A stretch of 64,000 nucleotides of DNA, from the NCBI RefSeq assembly GCF_015832195.1, contig NC_052018.1, positions 63,363,666 to 63,427,665 on the forward strand, read 5' to 3'. Of this stretch, positions 35,401 to 50,400 are shown piece after piece. The DNA is from Motacilla alba alba (Eukaryota > Chordata > Aves > Passeriformes > Motacillidae). Under the pieces are notes generated by a model. It saw nothing but the letters and a program-made list of their open reading frames with translations, had not been told where the DNA came from and ran no database searches. Position numbers and translations under genes: made by a program. Within the stretch, counting starts at the first letter, position 1, and every line of letters starts with the position of its first letter.

Positions 35401-38400
35401 TTGTATACCCAGCTACAGCATCTTGGGAAAGAAAAGCTAGATGTCTATTTTGTACACATCTACAAAAGGACAGCTTTATTATCAGAATAAAATACGACAC
35501 CAAAGATGCATGTGTCAGAACACTAGTCTCTATTAACCCACATTTCTTCTTTTTTATGCACATCCCTGAAATGAACATTAAAGTAGAAGACTTGCATAAA
35601 AGAGTGAGTAATAGTACGTGTGTTGGGGTAAGAAGTCCAGCTACTTCACAACAGTTACGAGTCTTCAGATCACTCTCAGGGTGTGGTTTCACATTGCAGC
35701 TGACAAAAATCTAATGGTGAGTTGGCACTGAAGAAGGTGCTCCTGTCTTCCCTCAGCCCTTGTGTTCCTTCTTGCAAAGACACTCGTGCTTGTCCAATGC
35801 TGTTGTGGGCAGAAGATTAATCACAGCTTTTTGTTGGTTATAACTCTGTATGAGGTGACAGTGGGGTTGAATGAATGTCAGTACTAGCACAAGAAAGGAG
35901 GCAGGAAAATTCTTTGACACAGGGGAAGTAGAGAACTTCCTTTGTTCTAGAGCAATTGGATATTTTAGTTGTGACCTGGCATGGGGTTTGTTAGCTTAAA
36001 CCACTGGAAGATGGAGCTGGCTCTGGCTTTACTTTGAACAGACAGCGAGCTGGTCCAGGGAGCTTGTTCAGCCAAAAGTCAGGTTTTGTCAAGTGTAGTT
36101 TTCACTTGGCTCATCTTGTGTCTCAGTTGCACGTGCATTGGTGTTTGTGTGTGCAAACAGCATGACACAACACGAGTGATCCCAAGGAGCTGTCATCCAC
36201 CATATTTGTGCACATCAGGAGCTTCCCTTTGCTAGAGTTCCAGCCTGGTCCTGTGCACTGGTTGTTGGCTGGGATTCGTTATGTGCCTTGATACAAAAGA
36301 AACGTGGTTGCTTGTTCTGGAGTGGCTGCAGGAGGAGCATGCTCAGGGAAATTGGCTTCAAAGGCACATTTCGTATCTGACCTAAAATGCTCATTTATGT
36401 ATGCTAATAAAGTCAGTTTTTTGTGTCTCTGCAGTGGTGGGGAAATTGTTTGTAAAAGCTACAGTTAGCTAAAAAATGTATTGTGAAACTCATTATTTGT
36501 GTGTGGAATGAATATAGTAGCTGTTCCATTTGATTTGTAGAATTCTTACTTAGGTGAGTTAATCACAGAATGTTTTCTGAATTTGTACTCTTGATTATGA
36601 ATCACAGAAACTTCACTAGACAAGAAGCAATTCAGTGGTGCAGATGATACTCATCTGAAATTAATGAGTCAGAGCATCTTGCTTTAAAATATAACATTAC
36701 TATGTAACTACAAATGTGTGAGTATTGGCATATATCTTCTAAAATGAATGAGCTGTCATCTTCAGTGCTGGCATTGTACAGCAATGTTACCTAACTTCTA
36801 ATTTAGTGTTAGAAAGTCTTTGACAGATGAATCACACAGTTATGCCCAGTTACTTCAATTACAGTAAGCTTCTATTAGTCCAGTAAAAATCTAGTGTAAA
36901 GCTATTTTTTGCTCTTGTAAGCCACTTTCAAGCTTTTTGTTCCTTTTTTAAGGAGTATTTATGGACAGATTAGTTTTGCTGCTTCTTGTTTCATTGACGG
37001 AAAAATTACACTCTGGTTGTCTACCTCAACTCTCTGAGTTTGCTGCCCTCACATCAGAAGTTGTAAGAAAGTGTGTACCCATGATGCAGCTGCTTCATTG
37101 AGAAGTCCATACTCTGGGATGCAGGCATGTGCTGCCTTCTGTTGTTCTTGGGGTGGCAGTTTTTGGCAGGCAGAGGGAACAGAAGATGCAGTGGTGGTTT
37201 TCTCAATGCCAGAGCTCATTTGCTGACAGGCAGCACAATTATAAATGGAATTACAATCCATAGGCAGAACATGACAACATGAAATTGCAGGTTCTTGATT
37301 TAAAATATTGGCTTCTTTGTTGGAAAATGGCTGTAGAGAGAAAGGGATCTAAGAAAATAACAGCTTGTTCGCTATTATTGTGTTGTTGCAGCTACTGTTT
37401 CAGTGAATTCCTACAGAAAGGCTACCTGTTTGTCAAATCAGTTGAGTCTACTAAATGCCAACTTTGAATGGAAGCTGAGCCAGGGCATGCTTAGGATTGC
37501 CTGTTTGGTAGAGACATGCAGAAGACTCAAACTCATTCTGGTTAATTTGCTGAATTTATTATTCTTTCAGAACTGATGGGGTAATAAATCAGAATTCCTT
37601 ATACGTGGTGAATTTCATGCCTTCCTTTGAGTCATAGGAATTTGGAGTATATTTTAAATAGTAGCACTTCTAGATCTTTAAAAATGTATGCTGTGTAAAA
37701 AGCTTTCTTATCTTATACTGACCTATAACTAGTCTGTAACAAGCCAAAATGAAAAAAAAATCACTTTATTTAATCCAACTCATACATTTTGTTTGCTTGA
37801 GGTTCTTTTCGTTATCTTAAATCTTATACTAAAATGTCACTTAGAAAAGATATAAAATTAGTTTAGACTTCTTCTGAGGCAATATTCACAACAGGTCATT
37901 ATCAAGGTATTATTCCAGTGTAGATACTTCTAACTATAGCAATTTTCTTACTAATCTGTAGTATGTTTTTAGCTGAGCACTGTAAAATGGATGAGTCTGT
38001 AGACTTATGACTATAATGTTACCTAACTTACATATAATTTTACATGTTTGTATATTTTCATATAAAATATGTTTGCACACATATATTATGTTGTGTCTCA
38101 GTCCTCATTTAGTAAACAAGAGTTGTTAAAAACCTGTTGTGCCTGGATCTGCAGTTAAAACTATCTCATTTGTGAATCACCTATTTTTTCCCTTGAGATG
38201 TCACTGTAATAGAGTATTCTTCTTTCAGCTGAGCAGTAGGTTAGCTTTGATTCCCTGTATTGATGATATGCATAAGAGTGTACTTTCTGTTAGTGTCAGG
38301 GATGGCTTTTAATCTGCTATTTATTCTGTGAATTATGCTTTGAGTTTTTACAGAATTCTGGTTAAAATATTTATTTAAACATTACTGGTGTTACTTTCAC

Positions 38401-41400
38401 AGAGACTGTAGCGGGCTGAAAATTAATTTATTTTTACAGTTAATTAGTTGGAGTGGTCTCATATCTCAGCAGCATTTAGGAAGAGAGCAGGCATTGTGTT
38501 TTGAAACAAAAGGTAGGAAATTATGGCAAAACTTTAGGACTTTAGATTAAGTCTATTAGACTTATATTTGTTTTTAGCGGAATTCTTGGTGTAATTGGTT
38601 TTGAGCCTTTGAAATTGACATTCATACTGTACAGTCAGGTACGTAGTAAATAATTTGTTCATAATTCTGTATGCCAACACAGCACTCAGATAATTTCAAG
38701 TATCACAGCTCAGCTTAGTTTGAGAACAGTTTATTCTTTTCTTTTTAAACATGCTGTCAGATGACAGCAGGGGTGATTAATATCCTTTCTGACATAACTG
38801 GATAGAATTCTAGAATCAGAAATATCAGGGCCTTTGGCAAATGTAGCTGTCTTAGAATCAAGTTGGCTGTATGAAATTATGGATTGTAAATTTGATCTTT
38901 TACTGGTAAAAGCAGTTCTTTTGTGTTAGAAGTTTTAAGTACTCGACTGACTGTGAAGAATGGCAAACATGCCTTCAACTTAGTCTAATCTTCAGTAAAT
39001 GTTACTGCAGATACTGTGAAATTATAGGACTTTGCTGGCAGTCTCTGTGACTTTTCAATTGTATTTACTAGCTCTCAAAATGTTAGTCCTTGCAGACAAC
39101 TTTCCTACTTGTTTGGTCATAAATATTTGCTGTTTTAGGTTAGTCCTTTCTGCTCTTCTTTTAAGTTTGAAGTCAGAAGTGAGTGTGGGAAAAAATATGT
39201 TGACTATCAGATTTCTCACTGGAGTTCCAATAATGATTAATGTAAGAGTGTATTTCCCTCTTATTCTCTTTCCTTTAGCATTTCGGTTGACCATAAGGAT
39301 ATTCTTAAGCCAGCAATGTCATTCTTTCTAAATTATTGTACCAAGTCGGTGATCATGTTCATGACTTGCTTGTTTTTCCACTTGGGGTTGGTGTCTGAAG
39401 AGTTAAATTATCCCTACACTTGTTATACAAAAAATACAGCATAACTTAGGTATGTCTGACTATGTATAGGAACTGTGTTTTGAGAGGTTAAACGACTTGG
39501 GAAAGATGACCGTCTGACCTGAATTTCTGGAATGATTGACTTGTGATGTCTAAAATGCTTCTTAAGTATGGTAACAGAGTAATGAGTAGGCTCAGTTTTG
39601 AGCATATCTTTCAACTTCAGCAATCCCAGAAAAGGATGACCAGGACTGAACTGTGTAAAATTTAGCATTAGGTGCTGACATACTCCTGTTGTAGACTAGT
39701 AGTTGGGAATTTTGTAGAAAAGTATGTTGTTAATGTTACAGTAGTGTGAATGACTTGGTTTTTCTGACTTGAAGCATCTTAAAAAAATGTTACTACCTAA
39801 TGTTAACAGTGGAGTCTCAAGTGCAGCTCTGTAATTGTGCAGTTTTTAGAACTTTAACCAAGGTTTGTTTAAACTTTGATAGGCACATCGTTAAGGCTTC
39901 TAGGCCTCAGTGGGAGAAATAGAGCAATGCAAAGCTAAGTAACTAATTAACAATGCTCACATGGATACTCAGAGAAAATAAGACTGGTGTGGGAAAGGAT
40001 TGTGAAGTAATGGACACAGTAGCTTCAGGTAAACTTACGTGGATGTGCTCAGGAATAACAGGAACAGACCGGGACAGTCCTATTTGTCCAGGCCACAGCA
40101 TGGCCAGTAAATCTGGGACCAGTGAATGCCTTTATCTTCATTTTACATCAGCAAAAGAACCAGAAATCTGTGCTCATTTGGGGTTTTTCTCTGTTAGTAT
40201 TGTTCTGGCATAATCATGGAAGGTGATGTGTGGGGAAAACGTTAAAACTGAAAAAGCAAGAAAATAATTATTAGCAAAGAATATCAATCACTGGAGTGCT
40301 TCAATTATAGAGGAGGTCTGAAAAGAATGAAAATATCTGTATAAATGCTTCTTTCTTCAGCTTTTAGTATTACGGGAAAAATATTCAACTTAATGCTGCA
40401 TGATAGAAGTATCCACAATTAGAATATATGTGAAGTATCTCTCCAGTGCCTGCTGAAGCTAGATGCTTTCTTGATAATTATATGCAAGTAATTCCATTCA
40501 TTTGTTTATGCTAAGGAAGATAAATTAAGTTTTGAAGATTGGTAGAGCTTCAGAAGTTATTTACTCACATAAACTTCAACCATAAGAAGAAGCAATCAAA
40601 AGTTTGCCTGCTTAAAGTTAGGGCAAACTTGGTTAGTCTTCATAAGTATTCAGCCGGACTTTCAATTATTGCAAGAATAAGACCAAGTGCCTCAAAAGAT
40701 TACAAACGAAGAATGTAATTCTGTGTGTGCCAGCTGGGGCTTGTTTGCCATTTCTGCTTCAGGCTTTGCCTGTCAGAAACATAAACTGCAAACCTAAAAA
40801 CCAAGTTCCAGCTATCTGATGTTGACCAGTGAGAGATATATGCTATAAGATTCATTGCAGTTTGTTCATAAAAACTTGTACTTTTTCAATTGTAAATAAA
40901 ACCTGTGAGTAAATAAATAACTTCTGAAGCTCTGCTGAGGTGTTCGTTGATTGTACAGTAGACAGATTCAGTTTAATAACAGAGAAAATAACTAACACAG
41001 TAACTTTCTGTTGGCTTACTGAGTGGAGTAATGACATTGTGTGATCAGACAGATAAGCAGCAGTTATTGCTCAGGAATGGGGAACTGCAGCTGAGAGCAG
41101 AGGGAGGAGCTATTTAGGTTAAGCAGTAATGTGGAATTACATAGTAAGAGAACACAGGTATGTGGAATATCTCACTTTAAAAGAGCCTCTCTTTATGCAT
41201 CAAAAATGAGAAATGTTCCTGTAGTTCCCCAGGCTGTCTTTAGCTGTTTTAGATTTTTTTTTAATTTCCAGTTCTTCTGGCTACTTTATTACCATTTCTG
41301 CTTGTAAAGTGTCTTTCTCTTGAGCACCTACTGTGCCAAAGAAAAAGCATTAGAGAAAGTCTTAATACAAGCAAAGAGCAACTCTGGCTTGAAGTCTTCC

Positions 41401-44400
41401 AGGTGTGACTTTTTACTTGAGAGGACGGTAGTTGCTTTCTAAGTGAGTGTTCATCTGGCTATCTGTATTTCCCTTTGTGCTACTGAAGCATGTCAGAAGG
41501 GTGTAGAATTCTTTATTCTCCCCTATTTTTGAGGGTGTATTACAACATTTTCTTTGAGTTGCAGTCAACTAGGATAGTCTATTACTCTAGATACTTGGAA
41601 AAATGGCTCCTCTAAGTCAGGGTCTTGTAGTTGCATGTAGGGTGCATCTACCTTATCTTTGTGGATTGATGGGTGGTGGTTGCTGTGTACTTCCAAATCA
41701 GAAGGGAATTGCTGACCTCTGGAGAGCCACAGAGCCCTGCATGAGAGACTCTGCAGGTCAGATTCATGTGTAGAACTTAACAGCTTTTGCAGAAGCTGTT
41801 AGTAAGACCACAAATTTTGATTGCAAATGGAAAAGTCAAGAAAGCTACCTACTGCATTAGGAAGTGTCTTTAATAAATGAGGCTAATGCATTGGGAACTT
41901 ACGTGCTACCAGGAACAACAAGAGGTGTTGCAGGCAACTTTTGGAATGGGTCAAGTTCAGCAATTACCTAAATATAACTATTTCAAAAAGTACCACCAGT
42001 AATAAAAATTCTGTGAGGTTTTTGTGTGTGTGTGGTGTTCAGCATATTCACTTGTTAAGAATTTATCTGTCATAAATCAGAGTTTTAAATTCCCAGTGAT
42101 TTTCACTACTTTTCTAATAGCAAAATGAAAGCATGACTCCAAATCTGATAACCTGTGCTCGGGGAGTGGGCATGCTTGTAAAACAGATCCCAAAGTACAG
42201 GGGCAGAATAATTCCTCTGAGCCTTAAAGTACTGGGTCATTTTTTGAACAGCTAATTATTTCTGATGTGATTAATTCTGAAATTTCATTTAACTGAAACA
42301 GATGTATGTTTGACCCTGAGATGACCTGTAGAATGGGAAATCTTAGTTCTGAGTATCTACAGAGAATTAATTGTTCAAGCGGATGAGTAGCTTTTTCTTC
42401 CTGATGGCATTTTAGCAGTCTGCTTCCACTGTGGGTCTGTGCAGTGTGAAAATCAAGGGCAGAGAAGTATTAGGAGAAGCTCAGACAGTAAGAGACTCTA
42501 AATAGTTCACTGCCAGAGAGCATGTGTTGTCTTGGAAGTCCTCCAGTACTATTGGTTTTATTTCTTTCAAAGCCTGTGTTCTAAAGCCAGATTTGTGGAA
42601 TTGACTGAGATGTATCTTCATGGAGCAATTCGTAAAACCTTACTATTTGTTACGCAACAGAGAACAGCAATGTCCTAAATATACTCTGTGCCTTGGAATT
42701 CTTAGTATCAACTGATTAACTATATTTACTACAATGCCTAAGTACCTAACAAGATAAATGTATATATTAGAGGTAATTTTACACTTGCTGTTCAGCAGCA
42801 CATGAACATTTTCTGCTTCTCACTGACTGAATATTAAGTATAGCATTCATTATCCTTAGCATTTTGCAAATGATCTTTGGATAGGTGTAAGACTGTTGAA
42901 ATGTTTGCAGTGTGTTGAAACATAGAATTCAGAGCAATACTTGGTCTGTTTCTTTTAGTGGCATTCTTTTTTTTTGTCTGTCTACAATTGTGGTTTTTTT
43001 TTTGTCTGTGTCCCACCTTGTGCCAAGCTTTGTGGAGCCCTGTGAAGAACTGGGTCAGAGACTTGACTTGGTTAAAAATAACTCATCAAAAGAAGGATCT
43101 TTGTCAGTTCTCTGTCTTGTTCCTGTTGCACAGTGCAACAGCTGTTGAATCTGTGAAGCTACCTGTCAAGGGATATCTTTGAAAAGAAGTTAAAAATTCT
43201 ATCTAATATTAGCAGACTAATCAGTATTGCTTTGTCCAGTTGACAGTAGGTGAGAGACTGTAGTTGGAAAACTGCCAGGCTGTGGTCAGCAATTAGTGAG
43301 GTAGATGGAGATAAATGAAGTGGCAGGCATTGATTTAATAGCAGTTGCAGAATAATGTGATTAGAAGATAACGAATTGGGAGGACAGAAACATATTCAAG
43401 CTAGGAAAAAACAAGTGAAAGAGATTTTCATAGTTCTTCAGTGTGTAGGGATGGTCAGGGTTTTTTCCACTACAATAGCAATGATGAGGAAACATTTTTC
43501 AACGTACATCACACATCCCTGAATTACATTAGAGATGTGGCTAATTTTTCTTTAGCTGAGGTGAGTGGAGTACATGACTTCAGGACAGGGTTGTTGTAGG
43601 ACTGTGTTCTAGAAACCAATTTGAGGTTGTAGTCCAATAAACTTTTAAGTTGGTAAACATTCTGTCATATGTTTTCAGTTTGAAAACTCATCAATGAACT
43701 ACTGTGAATGGGATACAGAAATAACATTGTTGATATGATACATTTTTAAATTTGAAACTGAATTAAAATCAGTCCATAATCAGTTACTTTTTTATTAACT
43801 AAAAAAATTGAAGCAAGTTATTTTTAATTCTTTATCTTTTTATATCTTAAACAACTTTTTCTAAAATGTAATGCTTGTTTTTCGTTTGAAGGTTGTTAAT
43901 AAGCACAGTAAAAGTCAAAATAGTTTTGTAAATATTGAAGCACAAATATATTCATATGGTTTAACTCAAGTTTGTATCAAATATATATTGTATAAGGAAT
44001 GTGAGAACTTGTTTTGTATTTCTGGTGCATGGTTTACATGGACTTGTTCATGGTCTTAGTTAAATTTAAACATAAGAGAAAACTTTGTTACTGTAAAGGT
44101 GATCACTCGAAGAGGTTGTCTAGAGAGGTTGTTGAGTTTCCCTACTTGGATATATATACTCAAAATCCCAATGGGACGCAGTCCAAAGCAACCTGCTGAG
44201 CCTGCTTTGAGCAGGAGGAGTGGAGCAAATGATCTCCAGAGGACCTTTTGCAAGTTCACCTACTGTGTGATTCTGTGTGGGGTTTCTTTGTGTTTAATAA
44301 TTATATTCTTGGTGTAAGACTTCATTTTTAATCAACAATGTCCTGGTTTGGATGAGATGATAGAAAAGGTCCTCCTCTAAGTTTGTTCACTCCCCCTCCC

Positions 44401-47400
44401 ATCAGCACACAGCATGTCTGTTTTAGCTTCCAGCCTGCTAAAGTTGTCTTCAGGTCTTCTTGCCTCTTGCTACCCTCTGGTGTGGAACAGTAGCTACTTA
44501 AGTAACTCTCTCCAAGCAGATGAAATATTTTTATCTTTACTGTGTAGGTGGCATGCATGTTGCTTCATTTATTGTTTTAGCATTGAAGTCATCCCTGTTT
44601 AAATACTGTTTTACTTTTGCATGAATAATATTTACAGATAATGGGCTTCATTTGCCTTGTAGAAGAACCTGGGGGCAGGGAGACTGTGATATTCTGGAAG
44701 ACACTCCCAGAGAGATTTCATGAGTTCTGGGAAGTGTGTTTCACTGCATTTGATAGAGAAATTATTTGTTCCACTTCACTTGAAATTTATAAGGGTTCAT
44801 AAACCTCTTGAAGTTCAAGGGCCTCTTATTTGTAACCTGTCAGGGTTCTAGAAGGTATCTGCTTGAAGCAGTGCCCTTTGACAACATACTGCTTCCCAGC
44901 CATGTCTGGTTTCTGCCAACTCCTGGTATTTCTGATGCTGTTGTTACTTACATATTTGTGGTATGATGACTGAGCATACAATTTAATAATTCTCAGCTAC
45001 TGCACAGAGGTGTGGTTTTGTGTGTTTTTTGTTTGTTTGGGGTTTTTTTTGGTGTTTTTTGTCGAGGGCTTTCAACAATTCTGGAGCTTTACTGAGTTGT
45101 TTGCCTTACTCCAGTAAATTGCAGTAGTGTGACCTCAGGTTCTTCATATCTAAGGAGATTAAAACAATTGTGAAGCATTTTGTCTTGAAGATGGCTCTGC
45201 ATTCCTTGAAGAGTTTAGGGAAATTCCTTATCCTCTCTCTTCTTAAGCAGATGAATGCCCTAAATCTCAGAGAAGCAGTTCTTTGATAATTTTTTGTTAT
45301 TATTCCCCCATTCAGTATAGCTTATTACCTGTTTCTTGTTTAAATCCTGCTTCAGGGAATTTCCAGGTATGCTGTTTTGTTTGCCCAGTATGTTTGAGCA
45401 TGATGTCACTCAGCAGAGGAGTTTCCACTAGGTGCTTGCATCTAATGGTTTTACTCAACCTTCAGTCATGTTTCTAATTAGTTTATATTCTGTATTTGAA
45501 ACAGAGGATTCCTTTAGCTAGCTGTGAGTGGATTTGACACCTCTTGTTCAGCAGCAGCAGGCCATTCTTTTTGGGGGAGGTGGGTGGGTGGGGAGGACTG
45601 GGTGGTTTTTGTTTTGGGGTTTTTTTTGTATCCTTAGCTTTTTGCTTTTCTTGATACTTGTATCTGGTGTATTTATATATATTTACTTTGAATCCCTGCT
45701 TGCTTTTCCGTTCTCATACTTACCTGTCACAGTAGCTTAGTTATTAATTCAGTTTTAACTGAAGTTTTTTTTTCTATCTGGCAGTACTGACAAGCTCCAA
45801 CAAAAGGTAGTTTGTAGTTCAGCCGTGACTTTGAAATTGCAAAAAGCCATTACTGCCTAATGATTCCATAAGCTCAAAATGCCTCTATCATTGCTTCTTT
45901 TCATGAGACTCTTGAGAGTCTGGTTAACCTGTCTGTTGGTGCTAGGCCACTGAATCCACAAGGTTTTTCTATTTTGCTTGTAGCAAATACAAGCAAATTG
46001 TACATCCAAGTATGTGGATGTTCCATCAGTCTTCCAGCATACAGCATACAGTGCTTTAAAAAGGAATTGCTTTTGCTCTCACACTGGTTTTGATTCCTAG
46101 CTGTCTCTTGAATCTCTACTCCTTTAGCTCTGCTAGTTTTTTAAACTCAGGATAATTATTTTTTGGCATTAGGTTGAGTAAAGGTTTAGATGTCAATGGC
46201 TCTGTTTTTATTTGAATTGTCATCTGTCATTGACTGTTACACTGTGACTTCTTTCCTGGTGGGACGTTCTGTAGTCCAACCAATCTGTTGAAATTAGCGT
46301 GTGATCCCCTGGCTTCTCTCCGGACATCAAGCTGCAGAAATACTACAGTGGGAAAATACATATAACAGAGGAGCTGTGGGACAATGTGTGAAGTGTGATG
46401 CAGACACAGATAACTGATTTAATGCAGTATTTTTTGTCCAGCAGGATTTGAGCTGCATGTACAACCCTAAACCTGTTGATCCTCTTGTGACTTTTTTGGA
46501 ACTAAGTGTTTGTCAACTTCCCACACCTTCCTGTGATGGGTTTTACAGCAGCTTATTTTCATGAGGTTCCAGAATTCTAGTGCATGGCAAAGAGAGAGAT
46601 AACCAAGTAGTTTTTTGTTGAACTGCATCTGGCTCAGTTGTAGTTGATAAATTCATCTGATTCATTGGATAGAGCTACTGAAATGTATTTTCTGATAAGT
46701 GGTGCTGAAGCACACAGGCAAACAGCTTTGTGCTTTGGGTGGCTCAGTTATTGCTATGTGAAAGTTCACTACTTCAGCTGGAACTTGACTGCAAGTAGGG
46801 CTCCTCTGCACTCAGAACTGTGTCCTCTGAAAGCTGGGAAACCTTTCAGGACAGCTTTCTCTAAGTCCAGTACTAGTACATCCCAGTAGCTAGGAAAATA
46901 AGCAGATGGGACAAGAGACCAGGTTTGCCAACAAGGGAACATGACTGAGCTCATGTGGGAAGGGTGAGGACAGAAATTAATGTCTGTGGATGTAAATTAG
47001 TCTGAGATTCTCTGCACTGATGGTCACAGGCAAAGTCTCATGGACTTCTGTGCCCGAGATGAGATTGAAAGAGAGAAACTAGTAGTATTACAAAAAGATG
47101 ATGGGTCTCTAGAGAAATATCAAATCCATGGAATTAGATGAGGTCCTTCTGAGCACGTTCAGCTAGCTGATGTTGTTGCAAGCCATCTTTGTCTTTGAAT
47201 TGTTTTGGAAATTAGGGTTGCTCTCAATGACTGGAGAAAGATGTTACAGTCATCTTCAGGAATGTCAAGGACGATTTATTTAGGGACCTGCATGCTGGTC
47301 AGCTGCAGTTTGGTCCCTGAGGAATTGTGGAGCCAGTCTGTTTAGAAGCCATTTCTAGGCATGTGAAGGTGAAAACAGTAATTAGGATTACCAACAGTAC

Positions 47401-50400
47401 TTGTCCACCAGATTGTCTGGAGCTGTGGTTGAGGAAAGAGAAGCAGTGATGCCATCTACATTGACTTCAACAAGTGTTTCACTGTGGTATTCCAAGAGCA
47501 TCTTTGTGTCTCATTTGGAACATTGCAATCTAGATGAGACTGCTCAGTAGATAAAAAGGCAGTCTGGATCATTTAGCTCTGAGAGTCTGTTTTGGAGTGT
47601 GTCATGCTTAGTATCTTATCAGTGATCTGGCACAAGCTGGAATGCCCTTCAATTGCAGGTCATCATTGTGGGGCAGGATGCAGTCAGTATGTTTGAAAAC
47701 ATGGCATGCTACTCTGAAATGTATGAAATCTGCATAGCTGTTGTGTTTAAAATATTTTTTTATAAGTAACTGTATTTCATTTCAGATTATGGAGCTCTGT
47801 GGTGCAACAAGACTTGGCTATTTTGGAAGAAGTCAATTTTACATTGCTTTGAAACTTGTTGCTGTGGCCCAATCTGGTCTCCCTCTAAGAGTGGAAAGCT
47901 TAAATACAGGTAAATCACAGGATCGGGGGAGTGGGGATTGAGTTGCTGAGTGCAATTATTGGTAGTTGGCTTACATATTCTTACAGAGTAACCTTGTAAG
48001 TTAATGGGATATGTCTTTATCTGTGTTGCTAATTTAAAAATGTGGAGAAACTGAGAGAGTGTTTTCTTACCGTGCAGTAAATACAAGTTGAAATACCTTA
48101 CTCATTGAATAAGTACTGCACTCACCATGGGATGAATGAACAGCTTGTACCTTGCTACATAGGAGCAAGTTAATTCTATAGATTACTGATGGGAGAAATT
48201 GTGTGCCATGTCCTCTGAGTGAAGTACTAAGAGAAGTAATATAAACTGGAAGGAGAAGATGAATGCAGCATTTGCAGGCTTTTGTAGCTGCTGGGTTTCC
48301 AAAGCCTTGATTGTGACAAACGGAAGGTTATCTTTTCTAACATTACATTTCTTTGCACTTGGTTTGAAAGTTTTTTCCGTTCTAAGAGCAGAGATGAAGA
48401 TTAGTTAAAGATTTTTTCCTACTGAAATACATGATCTGTAAAAGATCTTTGAGGTCTGTTGTCAGCCAAATCACCTGTTACCCTACTTTTCAAAGGTCAC
48501 CTGTGGTGTGGGTGGTGAAATAGGTGAAACGGGAGGAAGGCTTGCTCTAGAAAGCTGGTTCAGAGCTGCAGGAAGAGCTTTGATGTGAGGCTCTCCTGTA
48601 GCCTTCTGAATGAGATAAGTGGATCCATGTCCTTGTTGTTCTGTAAGATGAAAAGAGACTTAGGGAGATGAAGTAATGAGTTTTAAGGCACTATAGCCCT
48701 TGCATTATGGTTCACAACTCACAAGCTAAAAATATCTTTGGAGCATGGTTTTGCCTTAGAGTGACTTTCCTAATAGATTTCACGTCTGTAGAATAATGTT
48801 ATGATTTTTATATGCTAGTAAATAAAAGAAGTCTTAGGAGGTTTTTCTGTCTAAAGGATACGGATTAAACAGCAATTAAGGAGACTGCTAAAAACAATCT
48901 GATATGACTGAAGTACTTGACAAAGCTATAAAAACGAAATGAATCACTGTGTATACTTTCACAGTTATGTTTATTCTAGGCTCATACAAACTGTTTATAG
49001 TGGTTTCATGGGCTTTTGTATCTTTTTGGAAAAGGGCATTGTTTTAGTCAACATTTTGCTAGTATTCAAGTCCCTTTCTGTTTATAAGCCACTTTGTGTT
49101 TATAAGCCATTTCCCTAGTTTTCCTGATGTGTTCCCTAATCTAAAGCCTTAGCAAGTTGTAGCAGAATGCCCTAAAATCAGAGAGCTGGAAAAAGAACCT
49201 TCAGCTCTTAATAGTAATAAAACTGGAACTAGATCAAACAATTGTGGAATTCCACATAAAATGCCTGTTGGAGAAGGGAAAGACAAATCTGTATGTAGGC
49301 TTTTTACAGGGATTTTATAATCACGGTTTTATTTTAATGCAAGGTACCTTAGCTGGAAGGAGCTTTTCTATTAAAAAAAAAGAGAAATTACAAGAATTTT
49401 GAGGGAAAGAATTAAATGAAAGTACAGAGTTAATTTCAAAATATAAAATATGTTGCTAAAAAGTTATCAGTGATTGGAACTTCAATTTCATGTTGATAAT
49501 TTTCTTGATTCATGACAATATTATAAATACTTGTAATGATTTCTGGACTTCTAGGAATAATTTTCTGTAACTAGTTCCAAGGCAACAAAATACACCAAGT
49601 ACAATAGAGAGAACATTTATTTTTACCCTTACTGTTTTTAGCTATGGTCTGTTGCCTTGGTTGCAGTGGTTCCAGTCCTATCTATGAATTTCCTGCTTCT
49701 AGAATGATTCAAGTGTTGTTGTAACAGCTAACTCAATAACTAAAATGCAGCAGGCTGATTAAATGATTCTGATTAAATGATTTGCTAACTCAGTTCTGCA
49801 CATTCCATCTCCAAGATATCTTGAAGATGAAGTGTTAGAGCCATCCCAAACTAAGCTGTATACTCTTTGTCTCTTTAGACATTTTAAATTAGTTGAAGCT
49901 TATATTTTTGGACATCTACTTTTTAGCTCTCAATTTTATGCATGTTTCATTGATTTTCTTAATTTTCTTCATTCTTTTAACATGGGAATTTCCTTCACCT
50001 TTCTACTTTTTCCTTTTGGTTTGTTTTTTTTTTTTTTGTGCGTCTTGTCAGTAGACAAGGAATTTGCTTTATCTGAATTGCTGAGTGGAAACTCAGTCAA
50101 ATTTTAAATACTAAGTCTAACATAAGTGTGGTCCAGCTGATTCTTAAGTACTCTTTTTGTTGCTCAGATGGGCAGTAGAGTAAGAATACTGACATTAGTT
50201 ATTATACTGCAAGTCTCCAAAGCTGTTGTTCCTTTGTCCCAGAAAATTTTCCTTCCAGGAAGCTAAAATTGAGACATGAATGAGCAGTGTCTATTTCAAA
50301 GCAATATTTATTTTTTCAGTATGGAATGCAGGTTTTGGTGGAAAAAAATATTAGGAAGGATGTGGGCATGAAGAGTAGAGAACTCTTTAATATACTCAAT

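Larger units (their letters stand above)
32457..47785 (+). other. REPS1: REPS1 intron 1 (15,329 bp)
   Basis: A large first intron. It starts inside the CpG island and holds a minus-strand CR1 (32622-33115), the candidate alternative terminal exon (34372-34599), a CR1 tail (44064-44280), a G-quadruplex motif (45573-45593) and a CR1 reverse transcriptase relic (47100-47670). About 35-44 kb is AT-rich with nothing I can name. Confidence 0.9.

Noticed and set aside
36545..36612. Two AATCACAGAA words reminiscent of a reversed CR1 tail
   Set aside because: Flanking sequence does not continue with the CR1 GTTGGAAAAGACC block, so similarity is limited to the short word.
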